64,000 nt of DNA from Janthinobacterium sp. UMAB-56 (GCF_900095265.1 NZ_LT607665.1:62001-126000), one strand, 5' to 3'; positions 1 through 10,157 are shown, numbered from the stretch's first letter. Numbers and translations: made by a program. The notes: generated by a model not told the origin, from the sequence alone.

Positions 1-599
1 ACCGCACTTATTACAACGTGACGCCACTCGATGGCGAAACGCCGGAACAGGCGGAAAGCAGCTTGCGCGAGTACAACCACTGGATCTTGCAGATCCTGAA
101 CATCCACGAAGCCATCCCCGGCCACTACACGCAGCTGGTGTATGCCAACAAGTCGCCGTCGCTGGTCAAGTCCATCTTCGGCAATGGCGCCATGATCGAA
201 GGCTGGGCCGTGTATGGCGAACGCATGATGCTCGAATCGGGCTATGGCAATAACGCGCCGGAAATGTGGCTGATGTATTCGAAGTGGAATTTGCGCAGCG
301 TCACCAACACCATCCTCGACTACAGCGTGCATGTGCTGGGCATGACGCAAGAGCAAGCACTCGACCTGCTGACGCGCCAAGCCTTCCAGACCAAGCGTGA
401 AGCGACGGAAAAATGGCGCCGCGTGCAGCTAAGCTCGGTGCAACTGACCAGCTATTTCAGCGGCTACAGCGAAATCATGGACTTGCGCGAACAGCGCAAG
501 CAAGCGCTGGGCAGCAAGTTCGTGCTGAAGGATTTCCACGAACAATTCCTCAGCTACGGCAGCGCGCCCGTGAAAGTCATCAAGGAATTGATGAATTAA
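1..599 (+). CDS. DUF885 family protein, C-terminal part
   Basis: The gene is already open at the left window edge (codon phase begins at base 3) and stops with TAA at 597-599, so only about the last 198 residues are present. The fragment carries HEAIPGH near its start, the metal-binding-type signature (HExxxGH) of DUF885 proteins, a family predicted to be zinc-dependent peptidases or hydrolases, followed by the typical EGWAVYGE stretch in which Glu may complete the metal site. No substrate can be inferred. A strong terminator follows 25 bases downstream, so this is the last gene of its transcript. The N-terminus, including any signal peptide, lies outside the window. Confidence 0.85.
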   Translation, partial: RTYYNVTPLDGETPEQAESSLREYNHWILQILNIHEAIPGHYTQLVYANKSPSLVKSIFGNGAMIEGWAVYGERMMLESGYGNNAPEMWLMYSKWNLRSVTNTILDYSVHVLGMTQEQALDLLTRQAFQTKREATEKWRRVQLSSVQLTSYFSGYSEIMDLREQRKQALGSKFVLKDFHEQFLSYGSAPVKVIKELMN

Positions 600-621
600 G
601 CGGCGCTCGCCCTCCGCTTGC

Positions 622-646
622 AAAGGGCGCTGCGGCGCCCTTTTTT
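622..646 (+). terminator. Rho-independent terminator after the DUF885 gene
   Basis: GGGCGC (625-630) pairs with GCGCCC (635-640) around a TGCG loop; the stem is extended by AAA/TTT and followed by a run of six T at 641-646. It lies 25 bases after the stop codon. Confidence 0.85.
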
Positions 647-772
647 GCAGCCGTTTGCGGCGCCGCAAAGCACCAGCGTCCCAATCCATTACGCTCTTGG
701 GAAGGCAGGCGCCACCGTACTCCTCACTGGCAATTGCCGATTTTTCTGCCAGGTTGGGAGTGGGGAGCATCC

Positions 773-865
773 ATGCATATGCCGAACATGAAACACGTGT
801 ACTGGATGATGAGCACCTTGGTTTTGCTCAACCTTGGCATCCTCAGAAAGCAGATGCGGCAGTAA
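773..865 (+). CDS. Possible small membrane protein, 30 aa
   Basis: The gap of about 350 bases between the DUF885 gene and tatC holds one candidate small gene. ATG at 773 is preceded by GGGGAG (762-767) at a 5-base spacing, a good ribosome binding site. The 30-residue product has a hydrophobic core (WMMSTLVLLNLGIL) and a basic tail (RKQMRQ), as expected of a single-pass small membrane protein. I do not recognise a family and cannot see a convincing promoter. The only support is the binding site plus hydrophobicity, so a chance reading frame is quite possible. The rest of the gap shows only the two terminators. Confidence 0.25.
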   Translation: MHMPNMKHVYWMMSTLVLLNLGILRKQMRQ

Positions 866-888
866 GCACTCACCAAGCGACTGCGCAA

Positions 889-930
889 TAAAAAAGCCGC
901 TGCTCCCGGGGGGAGGTCAGCGGCTTTTGC
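889..930 (-). terminator. Terminator of the mla-his-tat gene train (probably bidirectional)
   Basis: AAAAGCCGCTG (892-902) and CAGCGGCTTTT (918-928) form an 11-bp stem with a 15-base loop, flanked by A-rich and T-rich runs on either side. It lies 18 bases downstream of the tatC stop on the minus strand. Confidence 0.85.
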
Positions 931-946
931 CAGTGTGCTTGCGCGT

Positions 947-1702
947 CTAGGACGCTTCTTCCGGCGCCTGGGTTGCCCTGACAAAGACGGGCGCCACCAG
1001 CAGGCCCAGCTCGAACAGCAGCCACATGGGGACGGCCAGCGAGAACTGGCTGACCACGTCCGGCGGCGTAACGATGGCGGCGATGACGAAGGCGCCAACG
1101 ATGACGTAGGGGCGTACTTCCTTGAGCTTGGCAACAGAAACCAGTCCCATGCGCACCAGGATCACCACCACCACGGGCACTTCGAACGTGGCGCCAAAGG
1201 CCAGGCACATCGACATGACGAAATCGAGGTAGTTTTCGATATCGGGCGTGACGGCGATCGAGGAGGGCGCGAAATTGCTAATGAAGTGAAACACGCGGCC
1301 AAAGACGAAGAAATAGCAGAAAGCCACGCCGGCGATGAACAGCAGCGACGACGAAATCACCAGCGGCGCGATCAGCCGCTTTTCATGCGTGTACAGGCCG
1401 GGAGCGATAAACGCCCACATCTGATACAGCACCCACGGCAGCGAGACGATGAAGCCAAGCAGCAAGGTCACCTTCATGGGAATCAGGAACGGCGACACCA
1501 CGCCGGTAGCGATCAGTTTCGAGCCGGCCGGCAGCGAAGCGAGCATGGGCGCGGCGATGAAGTCATAAATGTGCGAAGCACCCGGCCAGTAAAACAGGAT
1601 GCCGCAGACGATGGCAAAGCCAATCGAGGCCTTGACCAGGCGATTGCGCAGCTCGACCAGATGCGAGATAAAGGTTTCTTCCACCGGGGCTTTGCTACTC
1701 AT
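947..1702 (-). CDS. tatC: Sec-independent translocase protein TatC
   Basis: The 251-residue protein is the multi-spanning core of the twin-arginine translocase, which binds the twin-arginine signal of folded exported proteins together with TatB. It shows the cytoplasmic N-terminal HLVELRNRL motif (about residues 14-22), several hydrophobic spans consistent with six membrane helices, and FGATFEVP near residue 170, which carries the conserved glutamate of the family. The length is typical. Its ATG overlaps the tatB stop as ATGA (1699-1702), so the two are translationally coupled. It is the last gene of the long minus-strand train and is followed by a clear terminator. Confidence 0.97.
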   Translation of the reverse strand: MSSKAPVEETFISHLVELRNRLVKASIGFAIVCGILFYWPGASHIYDFIAAPMLASLPAGSKLIATGVVSPFLIPMKVTLLLGFIVSLPWVLYQMWAFIAPGLYTHEKRLIAPLVISSSLLFIAGVAFCYFFVFGRVFHFISNFAPSSIAVTPDIENYLDFVMSMCLAFGATFEVPVVVVILVRMGLVSVAKLKEVRPYVIVGAFVIAAIVTPPDVVSQFSLAVPMWLLFELGLLVAPVFVRATQAPEEAS

Positions 1703-2232
1703 GAGTAAAAGGAAGACGAACTGGCGCGCGGACGAAAGCGCGCCACGCGGGCGGCCGCCGACTGCACGTGCAGCTTGCCGCCGTGGCGCTGCTTGTACCA
1801 GCCAGGGATGGCGGAATTGCGCACCAGCTTTTTGCGGCGGAATTCGCGTGCCTTGCGGGCCAGGTCATCATTGGTGGCGTGCAGCATGGCTTCATGGGCA
1901 TCGTGATGCCCATCATAGGAGCTGGAATCGCCGCGCCAGGCATTTTCCACCTCGGCCAGGTTGCCGGAGATCGAGTTTTCCACGCCATGCATGGATTTCT
2001 CCACGCTTTGTTTGACGGAATGGGCCGCATCCTGCACTTCTTTCTGCAGGTTTTTCAGCTCTTCCAGTTCAATTTCACGCGTGACTTCGGATTTCACCTG
2101 GTTCAGGTAGCGTTGCGCGCGGCCATACAAGGTACCGGCCATGCGCGCTACTCTCGGCAACTTTTCAGGGCCGATGACTATCAACGCAACCACGCCGATG
2201 ATGGCGATTTTAGAGAGACCGAGATCGATCAT
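1699..2232 (-). CDS. tatB: Sec-independent translocase protein TatB
   Basis: The 177-residue protein has the classic TatA/B layout: one short N-terminal membrane helix (about residues 6-22, ending in GPEKLPRVAR), then an amphipathic helix and a long charged tail. The Glu near the start and the GPEKLP hinge favour TatB over TatA. TatB docks signal peptides onto TatC. The C-terminal tail is histidine- and arginine-rich and poorly conserved. It sits 48 bases after tatA and overlaps tatC by 4 bases, giving the usual tatABC order. Confidence 0.95.
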   Translation of the reverse strand: MIDLGLSKIAIIGVVALIVIGPEKLPRVARMAGTLYGRAQRYLNQVKSEVTREIELEELKNLQKEVQDAAHSVKQSVEKSMHGVENSISGNLAEVENAWRGDSSSYDGHHDAHEAMLHATNDDLARKAREFRRKKLVRNSAIPGWYKQRHGGKLHVQSAAARVARFRPRASSSSFYS

Positions 2233-2280
2233 AAGCGGACAAGGGCTGTTACCGGGCGAGGCAAGCGCCCCGCCACGCTA

Positions 2281-2517
2281 TCAGAACTTGCTTTTCTCTT
2301 TCGTCTCGACGTCGATGGTGCTTTTGTCGGCCACTTGCGATGGCGCAGCAGGAGGGGTATTGGCTGCCGGAGCATCGTCGTCGCCCTTGACGCCATCCTT
2401 GAAGCCTTTGACGGCCTTGCCGATATCACCGCCGATATTGCCCAGTTTCTTGGTGCCGAAGACCAGCATCACAATGACCAGAACGATCAGCCAGTGCCAA
2501 ATACTCAATGAACCCAT
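2281..2517 (-). CDS. tatA: Sec-independent translocase protein TatA
   Basis: The 78-residue protein forms the Tat pore oligomer in the inner membrane. A single helix ([13 protein letters not shown]) is followed by the FGTKKL hinge and an amphipathic helix ([13 protein letters not shown]), then a short acidic and alanine-rich tail. I chose the ATG at 2517 because GGAGAA lies 3-9 bases upstream and the family starts at [10 protein letters not shown] longer frame to 2559 would add 14 unrelated residues. It follows the HIT gene by 80 bases. Confidence 0.95.
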   Translation of the reverse strand: MGSLSIWHWLIVLVIVMLVFGTKKLGNIGGDIGKAVKGFKDGVKGDDDAPAANTPPAAPSQVADKSTIDVETKEKSKF

Positions 2518-2597
2518 CACATTCTCCTTGCGGGCCGGTGCCCGAATAGCGTCAACCAATGCCGGTAGTATACACGCGAACCCGGCGCACGGCGAAA

Positions 2598-2969
2598 TCA
2601 GTGCTGGCCGCGCCAGGGGCGGGGACCGCCGTACACATGCATGTGCAGGTGATACACCTCTTGCCCGCCATTCGGGCCGCTGTTGATCATGGTCTTGAAG
2701 CCGCCGGCTGGCGTGCCATCGGCTTCATACGTGACGGCGCAGCCGAACTCGGCAGCGAGCTTCGGCGCCAGGCGCAGCAGCTTGCCCAGCATCTCCGTAT
2801 GGCTGTCGTCGCAGTCCGACAGGCTGGCCACGTGGCGCTTCGGAATCAACAGCAGATGCACGGGGGCGGCCGGGTTGATGTCCTTGAAGGCCAGCAAGTC
2901 GTCGTCTTCATACACGATGGAAGAAGGAATTTGTTTTGCGGCAATCTTGCAAAAAATACAGTTATCCAC
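2598..2969 (-). CDS. HIT family protein, HinT-like purine nucleoside phosphoramidase
   Basis: The 123-residue protein has the zinc-like FCKI start (CIFCKI) and the C-terminal histidine triad HLHMHV that defines the HIT superfamily. The closest group is HinT, which hydrolyses adenosine phosphoramidates. Placing a HIT gene directly after hisE (gap 15 bases) is common in betaproteobacterial his operons and suggests co-expression rather than a step in histidine synthesis. The length and motif spacing are normal. The physiological substrate is not settled by sequence. Confidence 0.92.
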   Translation of the reverse strand: MDNCIFCKIAAKQIPSSIVYEDDDLLAFKDINPAAPVHLLLIPKRHVASLSDCDDSHTEMLGKLLRLAPKLAAEFGCAVTYEADGTPAGGFKTMINSGPNGGQEVYHLHMHVYGGPRPWRGQH

Positions 2970-2984
2970 GCACGCTCCAGTAGG

Positions 2985-3356
2985 TCAGTGTTTGTCGGTT
3001 TCGCCGGCGTCGCGCAGCTCATCCTTGCGTGCCGCCTTTTCTTCGAGGCCGGACAAGCCTTCGCGGCGCGCCAGCTCGTCGAGCACCTGCTGCGGCGTCA
3101 GGTCGAACTGCGCCAGCATCACCAGCGAATGAAACCACAGGTCGGCGCATTCATACAAGACCTTCGAGGGATCATTGTCGCGCCGCGCATCCTTGGCCGC
3201 CATCACCGTTTCCGTCGCTTCTTCGCCGATTTTTTTCAAGATGGCATCATCACCCTTGGCAAACAGGCGCGCGACATAGGAAGTGGCAGGGTCGCCGCCG
3301 TTGGCCAGCTTGCGCGATTCGATCACGGCCGCCAGGCGCTTCAAGGTTTCACTCAT
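2985..3356 (-). CDS. hisE: Phosphoribosyl-ATP pyrophosphohydrolase
   Basis: The 123-residue enzyme removes pyrophosphate from phosphoribosyl-ATP, the second step of histidine synthesis. The metal-binding helix is visible as [13 protein letters not shown], followed by [12 protein letters not shown], typical of the all-alpha MazG-like HisE fold. It is a stand-alone HisE, not the HisIE fusion of enterics. Its ATG overlaps the hisI stop (3353-3356), so it is coupled to hisI. The C-terminal extension is lysine- and glutamate-rich. Confidence 0.96.
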   Translation of the reverse strand: MSETLKRLAAVIESRKLANGGDPATSYVARLFAKGDDAILKKIGEEATETVMAAKDARRDNDPSKVLYECADLWFHSLVMLAQFDLTPQQVLDELARREGLSGLEEKAARKDELRDAGETDKH

Positions 3357-3790
3357 TTGCTCTTGCTTTCAGCGTAAATCGTGTCAGGGTCTTTCAGGAC
3401 GGGCTCGGTGATGTGCCATTCGCCCGTTTTTTCGTCGCCTTCGAATTTCTGGAAGAAGCACGAATGGCGGCCCGTATGGCAGGCGATGCCGCCGGCTTGC
3501 TCGATTTTCAGCAAGACCACGTCTTCGTCGCAATCGAGGCGGATTTCCAGTACCTTTTGCGTGTGGCCCGATTCTTCGCCCTTGTGCCAGAGCTTCTTGC
3601 GCGAACGGCTCCAGTACACGGCCTCGCCCAGCTCCACCGTGCGCGCCAGCGCGTCGCGGTTCATCCAGGCGAACATCAGCACGTCATTGCTGCCCGCTTC
3701 CTGCGCGATCACGGGCACCAGGCCGTGCTCGTCCCATTTGACCTTTTTCAGCCATTTGGCATTGCTTGCTACGATGGTTCCGTTTTGCAT
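3353..3790 (-). CDS. hisI: Phosphoribosyl-AMP cyclohydrolase
   Basis: The 145-residue enzyme opens the adenine ring of phosphoribosyl-AMP, the third step of the pathway. The metal ligands appear in LDCDED and CHTGRHSC, and the substrate region in MNRDAL. It is the stand-alone HisI form. It begins 26 bases after hisF and overlaps hisE by 4 bases, which fits its product order in the pathway. Confidence 0.96.
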   Translation of the reverse strand: MQNGTIVASNAKWLKKVKWDEHGLVPVIAQEAGSNDVLMFAWMNRDALARTVELGEAVYWSRSRKKLWHKGEESGHTQKVLEIRLDCDEDVVLLKIEQAGGIACHTGRHSCFFQKFEGDEKTGEWHITEPVLKDPDTIYAESKSK

Positions 3791-3816
3791 GTTCTTCTAT
3801 CCTGCTTGTATTTACT

Positions 3817-4578
3817 TTACGCCAGGCGCATAGGAATGCCCTGCTGCGCCATGAAACGCTTGGCTTCCTGTACCGTGTGCTGGCCATAATGGAAGATGCT
3901 GGCGGCCAGCACGGCATCCGCGCGGCCCACCTTGATGCCGTCGACCAGGTCTTGCAAGCCGCCCACGCCGCCCGAGGCGATCACGGGAATGCTGACGGCG
4001 TCCGACACGCCGCGCGTCAAGCCCAGGTCGAAGCCGACCTTGGTGCCGTCGCGGTCCATGCTGGTGAGCAAGATTTCTCCGGCGCCCAGACTCTCCATTT
4101 TACGCGCCCACTCGAACGCATCGAGACCGGTGGCAGTACGCCCGCCATGGGTAAACACTTCCCACTTGCCGGGCGACACCTGCTTGGCGTCGATGGCCAC
4201 GACGATGCATTGCGAGCCGTGCTTTTGCGATGCCTCAAACACCAGTTGCGGGTTCGTCACGGCCGAGGTGTTGATGCTGACCTTGTCGGCGCCCGCGTTG
4301 AGCAGCCGGCGCACGTCTTCCACCACGCGCACGCCGCCGCCCACGGTCAGCGGAATGAACACTTGCGACGCCACGGCTTCGATGATGTCGAAGATCAGGC
4401 CGCGGTTGTCGCTGGACGCGGTAATGTCGAGGAAAGTGATTTCATCGGCGCCCTGCTCGTCATAACGGCGGGCAATTTCCACCGGGTCGCCGGCGTCGCG
4501 CAATTCCGTGAAATTGACGCCTTTGACGACGCGGCCATTGGTCACGTCGAGGCAGGGGATGATACGTTTTGCAAGCAT
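3817..4578 (-). CDS. hisF: Imidazole glycerol phosphate synthase, cyclase subunit HisF
   Basis: The 253-residue TIM barrel pairs with HisH and turns PRFAR plus ammonia into imidazole glycerol phosphate and AICAR. Family marks include the start [12 protein letters not shown] with catalytic Asp 11, the [12 protein letters not shown] segment with the second catalytic Asp near residue 130, and the phosphate-binding ASGGVGG loop. I placed the start at 4578 because the family begins at MLAKRIIP; a longer frame to 4611 adds 11 residues. HisH is encoded two genes upstream, with hisA between them. Confidence 0.96.
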   Translation of the reverse strand: MLAKRIIPCLDVTNGRVVKGVNFTELRDAGDPVEIARRYDEQGADEITFLDITASSDNRGLIFDIIEAVASQVFIPLTVGGGVRVVEDVRRLLNAGADKVSINTSAVTNPQLVFEASQKHGSQCIVVAIDAKQVSPGKWEVFTHGGRTATGLDAFEWARKMESLGAGEILLTSMDRDGTKVGFDLGLTRGVSDAVSIPVIASGGVGGLQDLVDGIKVGRADAVLAASIFHYGQHTVQEAKRFMAQQGIPMRLA

Positions 4579-4637
4579 GATGGTATCCAGATTGTCGCCA
4601 GGCCAGGGCACGCGCAGGCGCGCCCCGGCCGGCAGGC

Positions 4638-5411
4638 TTAAACGGCGGCGTCGGTCAGTTCGTCGGCGCGTTCTTGCGCCTGCGCCAGGTCGATCGTGCC
4701 TTCATAGATGGAACGGCCGCAGATCACGCCTTCGATGCCTTCGGCCTGGACCGCGCACAGCGCTTCCACGTCGCCGATATTGTGCAGGCCGCCCGAGGCG
4801 ATGACGGGGATCTTGACGGCTTGCGCCAGCTTGACGGTGGCTTCGATGTTGATGCCGCCCATCATGCCGTCGCGGCCGATGTCCGTGTAGATGATGGATT
4901 CGACGCCGTAGGCTTCGAATTTTTTCGCCAGGTCGATCACTTCGTGGCCCGACATCTTGCTCCAGCCATCCGTTGCCACTTTGCCATCCTTGGCATCGAG
5001 GCCGACGATGATGTGGCCCGGGAAGGCGCCGCAGGCATCGTGCAGGAAGCCGGGGCTTTTCACGGCCGCCGTGCCGATGATGATGTAGGTGATGCCGGCG
5101 TCGAGGTAGCGCTCGATGGTGTCGAGATCACGGATGCCGCCGCCCAGCTGCACGGGGATTTCCTCGATGTCGTTTTCCACGGCGAAATCCTGCACTGCCT
5201 TCAGGATGGCCTTCACGGCGCCTTCGTTCTTCGGCTTGCCGGCAAAGGCGCCGTTCAGGTCGACCAGGTGCAGCCGGCGCGCGCCTTGCATCAGCCAATG
5301 GCGGGCCATGTCGGCCGGGTCTTCGGAAAATACGGTGGCAAGTTCCATATCACCTTGTTTCAGGCGTACGCAGTGACCGTCTTTCAGGTCGATGGCGGGA
5401 ATAAGCAGCAT
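4638..5411 (-). CDS. hisA: ProFAR isomerase HisA
   Basis: The 257-residue TIM barrel catalyses the Amadori rearrangement of ProFAR to PRFAR, the fourth step. It begins [12 protein letters not shown] with the catalytic Asp at residue 8, and has a second catalytic region in [12 protein letters not shown] and the phosphate loop ASGGLHN. It is homologous to hisF downstream (gap 59), the classic half-barrel duplication pair. The length is slightly above the usual 245 because of a short C-terminal tail. Confidence 0.96.
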   Translation of the reverse strand: MLLIPAIDLKDGHCVRLKQGDMELATVFSEDPADMARHWLMQGARRLHLVDLNGAFAGKPKNEGAVKAILKAVQDFAVENDIEEIPVQLGGGIRDLDTIERYLDAGITYIIIGTAAVKSPGFLHDACGAFPGHIIVGLDAKDGKVATDGWSKMSGHEVIDLAKKFEAYGVESIIYTDIGRDGMMGGINIEATVKLAQAVKIPVIASGGLHNIGDVEALCAVQAEGIEGVICGRSIYEGTIDLAQAQERADELTDAAV

Positions 5412-5464
5412 GGTCAGTGTGGTTTAAAAGTGAGTGGGAGGCGGAAAAAGCCGGAGAGCTAACG

Positions 5465-6103
5465 TTAAGGTTGCCAGTGAACGAAGTTCTTGTACAGCTG
5501 CAAGCCAGCGGCAGCACTTTTTTCAGGGTGAAACTGTGTCGCGAAAATATTATCACGGGCGACGGCGCAAGCGAACGGCGCGCCATAGACAGTCTCGCCC
5601 ACCGTGTGCGCCGCCTCTTGAGGTTGAGCAAAATAGCTGTGCACAAAGTAAAAATATGCGTTGTCGGCGATGCCATCCCACATCACATGGGGTGCCGTTT
5701 GCCGCACTTGGTTCCAGCCCATTTGCGGCACCTTGAAGCGCGAGCCGTCTTCCTGCACCTGGCCGTCGAGCTGGAAGCGCACGACTTTGCCTGGCAACAA
5801 GCCCAGGCCGGCCGCATCGCCCTCTTCGCTGCCATCGAACAGCATTTGCTCGCCGATGCACACGCCCAGCACGGGCTTGCTGTCGGCGGCGCGCAGCAGC
5901 GCTTCGAGCACGCCCGATTCGCGCAGGCTGCGCATGCAGTCCGGCATGGCACCCTGGCCCGGCAAGACGATGCGGTCGGCGCTGTCGATGTCTTCTACCG
6001 TGCCGGAAATGCGCACGTCGGCTTCCGGCGCCACGGCACGCAGCGCTTGCGCCACCGAGCGCAGGTTGCCCATGCCGTAATCCACCACCACAATTTTATT
6101 CAT
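5465..6103 (-). CDS. hisH: Imidazole glycerol phosphate synthase, glutaminase subunit HisH
   Basis: The 212-residue class I glutamine amidotransferase supplies ammonia to HisF. The catalytic cysteine is C82 in [10 protein letters not shown], where GEQML replaces the commoner GMQLL, and the His/Glu pair is in FHPEKS. The oxyanion region is GQGAMP. It lies 53 bases upstream of hisA and 35 bases downstream of hisB. The length is normal. Confidence 0.96.
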   Translation of the reverse strand: MNKIVVVDYGMGNLRSVAQALRAVAPEADVRISGTVEDIDSADRIVLPGQGAMPDCMRSLRESGVLEALLRAADSKPVLGVCIGEQMLFDGSEEGDAAGLGLLPGKVVRFQLDGQVQEDGSRFKVPQMGWNQVRQTAPHVMWDGIADNAYFYFVHSYFAQPQEAAHTVGETVYGAPFACAVARDNIFATQFHPEKSAAAGLQLYKNFVHWQP

Positions 6104-6138
6104 GTTTGATCTCGGAATCTACAGTGGTTCGCGGGCGC

Positions 6139-6729
6139 TTACAGGCTGCCCTTGGTCGATGGAATGATGCCGGCCGCACGCTCGTCGAGCTCGGCAGCCA
6201 TGCGCAGCGCGCGGCCAAAGGCCTTGAACACGGTTTCGCACTGGTGGTGGGCATTCGTGCCGCGCAGGTTGTCGATATGTAATGTCACGCCCGCATGGTT
6301 GACGAAGCCGCGGAAAAATTCCAGCGTCAGGTCGACGTCGAAGCCGGCGATCATGGCACGCGTAAACGGAATGTGGTATTCGATGCCAGGACGGCCCGAG
6401 AAATCGAGCACCACGCGCGACAGCGCCTCGTCCAGCGGCACATACGCATGGCCGTAGCGGCGGATGCCCTTCTTGTCGCCGATGGCCTTGGCCACGGCCA
6501 TGCCCAGGGTGATGCCGACGTCTTCCACCGTATGGTGGTTGTCGATATGCACGTCGCCCGTCGCTTCGATATCCAGGTCGATCAAGCCGTGGCGGGCGAT
6601 CTGGTCCAGCATATGGTCGAGGAAGGGCACGCCGGTGTTCAGCTTTTGCTGGCCGGTGCCGTCCAGGTTGAGGGCGACGCGAACTTGCGTCTCATTGGTG
6701 TTGCGCGTGATTTCTGCGGTGCGGTTCAT
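6139..6729 (-). CDS. hisB: Imidazoleglycerol-phosphate dehydratase
   Basis: The 196-residue enzyme dehydrates imidazole glycerol phosphate. The two manganese-site repeats are visible as [10 protein letters not shown] and HHTVEDVG, with later [12 protein letters not shown]. Only the dehydratase domain is present; the histidinol-phosphatase domain fused to it in E. coli is missing, so histidinol phosphate must be dephosphorylated by another enzyme not seen in this window. The start at 6729 (MNRTAEITR) fits the family, and a longer frame to 6840 would run into hisC. Confidence 0.96.
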   Translation of the reverse strand: MNRTAEITRNTNETQVRVALNLDGTGQQKLNTGVPFLDHMLDQIARHGLIDLDIEATGDVHIDNHHTVEDVGITLGMAVAKAIGDKKGIRRYGHAYVPLDEALSRVVLDFSGRPGIEYHIPFTRAMIAGFDVDLTLEFFRGFVNHAGVTLHIDNLRGTNAHHQCETVFKAFGRALRMAAELDERAAGIIPSTKGSL

Positions 6730-6748
6730 GGGAGGCTCTGGCGATAGG

Positions 6749-7843
6749 CTAAACGAGGGATGCCTTGAAGGCATCGTAAAAAAGGGAATTCTCTTCCGGG
6801 GTGCTGACGCTGATGCGCAGGCAATTGGCCAGCGCAGCATGCATTTTACTCATATTTTTAATTAAAACCCTGCGGGCAAGCAGTTTTGCACAAACATCGT
6901 CGGAATCAGCCACACGAATCAGAAGAAAATTTGCCTTCGAGGGAAATACGGTCACGCCGGGCAATTCCGCCAGGCGCAGCGCCAGCTCGTCGCGCGCGCT
7001 GTTGAGCAGATCCGCCTGCGCATTCAACACGTCGAGATGCGCGAGCGCGAATTCGGCCGCCGCCTGCGTCAGCACATTCACATTGTAGGGCGGGCGCACT
7101 TTTTCAAATTGCGCCAGCAGGGCCGGCGCGGCGGACATATAGCCGAGGCGGATGCCGGCCAGGCCCAGTTTCGACACGGTGCGCATCACCACCAGGTTCT
7201 CGAACTCGGGCAGGCGGCCCATGAAGCTGTGCTGCGCGAACGGCTCGTAGGCTTCGTCGACGACGGCGATGCCCGTGTCGCCGAGGGCGGCCAGGATGCG
7301 CTCGATGTCGGCGCTGGCAAACAGGTTGCCCGTCGGGTTGTTCGGATACGCGAGAAACACCAGCGCCGGGCGGTGCTCTTCGATGGCCGCCAGCATGGCC
7401 GGCATATCCAGGCTGAAGTCGGCCTGCAGGGGCACGCCGACGAAATCCATGCCGGCAAACTGCGCCGAGCGCGCATACATGACGAAGGCCGGCACGGGCG
7501 CCAGCAGCACGGCGCGCTTGCCCACTTCCTGGTGGGCGCAAGCCATCGCCAGGATGGAAATGAGTTCATCGGAGCCGTTGCCCAGCATGACGTCATAGCC
7601 GGCGGGCACGCCGAGTTTCTCGCAGATGGCTGCCTGCAGGCTGGCATAGGATGGCGGATAGCGGTTCAGCGCCACGCCGGCCAGGCGCGCGCCCAGTTCC
7701 TCGCGCAAATGCTGCGGCAGCGGATACGGGTTTTCCATCGCATCGAGCTTGATGTAGCCGCTGGCATCGGCCACCTGGTAGCTTTTGACGGCCCGCACAT
7801 CGGAGCGCACGGTGTTGCTGATTAACTGATCGAGGAAAGACAT
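6749..7843 (-). CDS. hisC: Histidinol-phosphate aminotransferase
   Basis: The 364-residue PLP enzyme transfers an amino group from glutamate to imidazole acetol phosphate. The PLP lysine is K225 in [15 protein letters not shown] and VDEAYEPF are the expected cofactor-binding motifs, and the arginine near the end ([11 protein letters not shown]) binds the substrate carboxylate. It sits between the methyltransferase (gap 33) and hisB (gap 19). Confidence 0.96.
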   Translation of the reverse strand: MSFLDQLISNTVRSDVRAVKSYQVADASGYIKLDAMENPYPLPQHLREELGARLAGVALNRYPPSYASLQAAICEKLGVPAGYDVMLGNGSDELISILAMACAHQEVGKRAVLLAPVPAFVMYARSAQFAGMDFVGVPLQADFSLDMPAMLAAIEEHRPALVFLAYPNNPTGNLFASADIERILAALGDTGIAVVDEAYEPFAQHSFMGRLPEFENLVVMRTVSKLGLAGIRLGYMSAAPALLAQFEKVRPPYNVNVLTQAAAEFALAHLDVLNAQADLLNSARDELALRLAELPGVTVFPSKANFLLIRVADSDDVCAKLLARRVLIKNMSKMHAALANCLRISVSTPEENSLFYDAFKASLV

Positions 7844-7876
7844 GCTGCAAACACTCCTGATGAAATTAAATGGAGA

Positions 7877-8809
7877 CTAAATGACGACGTCTTCCGGCAC
7901 GGCGCTACTGCGCGCCTTGCGCGCCGGCGCTTTTTTGACGGCAGGCGGCTTCTTCACGGCGGCCGGCTTCTTGACAGCCGCCGGCTTCTTCGCAGCCGCC
8001 TTGGCGGGCTTCGGCGCGGCCGGTGTCGCCAGTTCCTGCGCCAATGCGGCCAGCCGCTGCTCGATGATGGCGCAGTAATCGGGGTTCAGCTCAAAGCCGA
8101 CGAAATCGCGCCCACAGCGCTTCGCCGCCAGTGCCGTGGTGCCGCTGCCCATGAACAGGTCGAGCACCACGCCGCCGGGCGGGCACGAAGCCTTGAGCAT
8201 GCGCTCGATGATTTCGAGCGGCTTTTGCGTCGGGTGGTCGGCCCGCTCCGGGTGTTCCTTGTGCAGGCGCGACACGCTCCACAAGTCTTTCGGGTTGTAA
8301 CCCACTTCCAGCCATTTCGCGCCGATGAAGATCGAACGCGAACGGGCTTTCTTGGTGGCCGCGTCGTAGGCGATGCGCACCGCGTCAAGGTCGAAGTAGT
8401 AATCCTTGCGCTTGACGAAGAAGCCGATGGTGTCGTGCACCGATGAAAAGCTGCGCACGCTGCCGCCCATGGACGGCACGCGGCGGTCCCAGATGATTTC
8501 ATTCATCATCGCCATGCGCTGCTTCAGCATGACGAAGATCTCCGGCGAGTAACGCCAGGTCAAAAAGATATACAGGCTGCCGTTGGCTTTCAGCTTGGGC
8601 AGCGCCGCATCGATCCACTCCTCCGTCCAGCGCAGGTAGTCGGCCACCGACTGCTGGTCCGAGGCATTGCCGTAATCCTTGCCCAGGTTGTACGGCGGAT
8701 CGGTCAGGATCAGGTCCACGGAAGCATCGGGAATGCGCGCCAGCCCCGCCAGCGCGTCCTCGCAATACACCCGGTTGACCCAGTCCGGCCGCTCCGCCAT
8801 ATTCGTCAT
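7877..8809 (-). CDS. Solitary beta-class-type DNA methyltransferase with Lys/Ala-rich tail
   Basis: The 310-residue protein is a predicted amino-methyltransferase acting on adenine N6 or cytosine N4. Motif [10 protein letters not shown] (residues 36-43), precedes HPTQKP (192-197) and the SAM-binding DLFMGSGTT (217-225), the order of the beta class. From about residue 262 a tail of repeated AAVKKP-type units forms a basic, histone H1-like extension that may bind DNA non-specifically. The start at 8809 overlaps the hisD stop by 4 bases (8806-8809), so it is translated with the his operon. No restriction enzyme gene is nearby, so it looks like an orphan methyltransferase with a regulatory or housekeeping role. 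The recognition sequence cannot be read from the protein. Confidence 0.9.
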   Translation of the reverse strand: MTNMAERPDWVNRVYCEDALAGLARIPDASVDLILTDPPYNLGKDYGNASDQQSVADYLRWTEEWIDAALPKLKANGSLYIFLTWRYSPEIFVMLKQRMAMMNEIIWDRRVPSMGGSVRSFSSVHDTIGFFVKRKDYYFDLDAVRIAYDAATKKARSRSIFIGAKWLEVGYNPKDLWSVSRLHKEHPERADHPTQKPLEIIERMLKASCPPGGVVLDLFMGSGTTALAAKRCGRDFVGFELNPDYCAIIEQRLAALAQELATPAAPKPAKAAAKKPAAVKKPAAVKKPPAVKKAPARKARSSAVPEDVVI

Positions 8810-10131
8810 GGCTGCGGCTTCAAACGCAGTTCGGCGCTGCGCGCGTGCGCTTGCAAGCCTTCGCCATACGCCAGCGTGGCGGCGACACGGCCCAGGGTTT
8901 GCGCACCCGCTTCGCTCACGTGAATGATGGACGAACGCTTCTGGAAGTCGTACACGCCCAGCGGCGATGAGAAACGCGCCGTGCGCGAGGTCGGCAGCAC
9001 GTGATTGGGGCCGCAGCAATAATCGCCCAGCGATTCGGACGAAAAGCGGCCCAGGAACATGGCGCCCGCGTGGCGGATCTGCTCGGCCCACTGCTGCGGG
9101 TTTTCCGCCGAGATTTCCAGGTGTTCCGCCGCGATGGCATTGGCGATTTCACACGCTTCTTGCATGCTGCGCACCTTGATCAGCGCGCCCCTGTCCTGCA
9201 GCGAAGTGCTGATGGTGGCCTGGCGCGGCATCGTCGACAGCAGCTTGGCGATGCTCTCTTCGACTTGGGCGATGTAGTCAGCGTCCGGGCACAGCAGAAT
9301 CGCCTGCGCCAGCTCGTCGTGCTCGGCCTGCGAAAACAGGTCCATCGCGACCCAGTCCGGGTCCGTCGTGCCATCGCACAGCACCAGGATTTCGGACGGC
9401 CCGGCGATCATGTCGATGCCGACGATGCCGAACACGCGGCGCTTGGCGGCGGCCACATAGGCGTTGCCGGGGCCGACGATTTTATCGACGGCGGCAATCG
9501 TCTGCGTGCCGTAAGCCAGCGCGCCGACCGCTTGCGCGCCACCGATGGTGATCACGCGCGTCACGCCGGCAATCGCGGCGGCGGCCAGCACCATCTGGTT
9601 TTTCACGCCATCGGGCGTCGGCACCACCATGATGATTTCGCCTACGCCCGCCACATGCGCGGGAATGGCATTCATCAGCACGGACGACGGATACGCTGCC
9701 TTGCCGCCCGGGACGTAGATGCCGACCCGGTCCAGCGGCGTGATCTTCTGCCCCAGCACCGTGCCATCGGGCTCGGTGTAGCTAAACCCGCGCAATTCCT
9801 CGCGCTGGCGTTCGTGGAAGGCGCGGATGCGCTGCGCGGCGATCTGCAGCGCCTCGCGCTGGGCCGATGGCAAACCGTTCAGGGCCGCCTGCAATTCGGC
9901 CTGCGAAATATCAAAGGCCGCCATTTCTGCCGCGCCGCCATGCGGGATGCGGTCGAAACGGTTGGTGTATTCCAGTACAGCGGCGTCGCCGCGCGTTTTC
10001 ACATCGGCCAGGATGCTGGCAACCGACGTTTCAATCGCCGCATCGGTGCCCGCCTCGAACGCCAGCAGCGTATCGAGCGATTGTTGGAAACCATCCTGGC
10101 TGGAATCGAGCTTGCGTATCTGTATCGGCAT
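8806..10131 (-). CDS. hisD: Histidinol dehydrogenase
   Basis: The 441-residue zinc enzyme oxidises histidinol to histidine in two NAD-dependent steps. Recognisable blocks are [14 protein letters not shown], the [13 protein letters not shown] loop, [19 protein letters not shown] with the zinc-ligand Gln/His region, and the C-terminal AEHLEI and [10 protein letters not shown] segments. It lies 26 bases after hisG and its stop overlaps the methyltransferase start. The length is normal for the family. Confidence 0.97.
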   Translation of the reverse strand: MPIQIRKLDSSQDGFQQSLDTLLAFEAGTDAAIETSVASILADVKTRGDAAVLEYTNRFDRIPHGGAAEMAAFDISQAELQAALNGLPSAQREALQIAAQRIRAFHERQREELRGFSYTEPDGTVLGQKITPLDRVGIYVPGGKAAYPSSVLMNAIPAHVAGVGEIIMVVPTPDGVKNQMVLAAAAIAGVTRVITIGGAQAVGALAYGTQTIAAVDKIVGPGNAYVAAAKRRVFGIVGIDMIAGPSEILVLCDGTTDPDWVAMDLFSQAEHDELAQAILLCPDADYIAQVEESIAKLLSTMPRQATISTSLQDRGALIKVRSMQEACEIANAIAAEHLEISAENPQQWAEQIRHAGAMFLGRFSSESLGDYCCGPNHVLPTSRTARFSSPLGVYDFQKRSSIIHVSEAGAQTLGRVAATLAYGEGLQAHARSAELRLKPQP

Positions 10132-10157
10132 AATCGGCTTTCTGCTACTGAAGGTGT

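Noticed and set aside
7877-8809. A restriction-modification system
   Set aside because: No restriction endonuclease or specificity gene accompanies the methyltransferase; its neighbours are all his genes.
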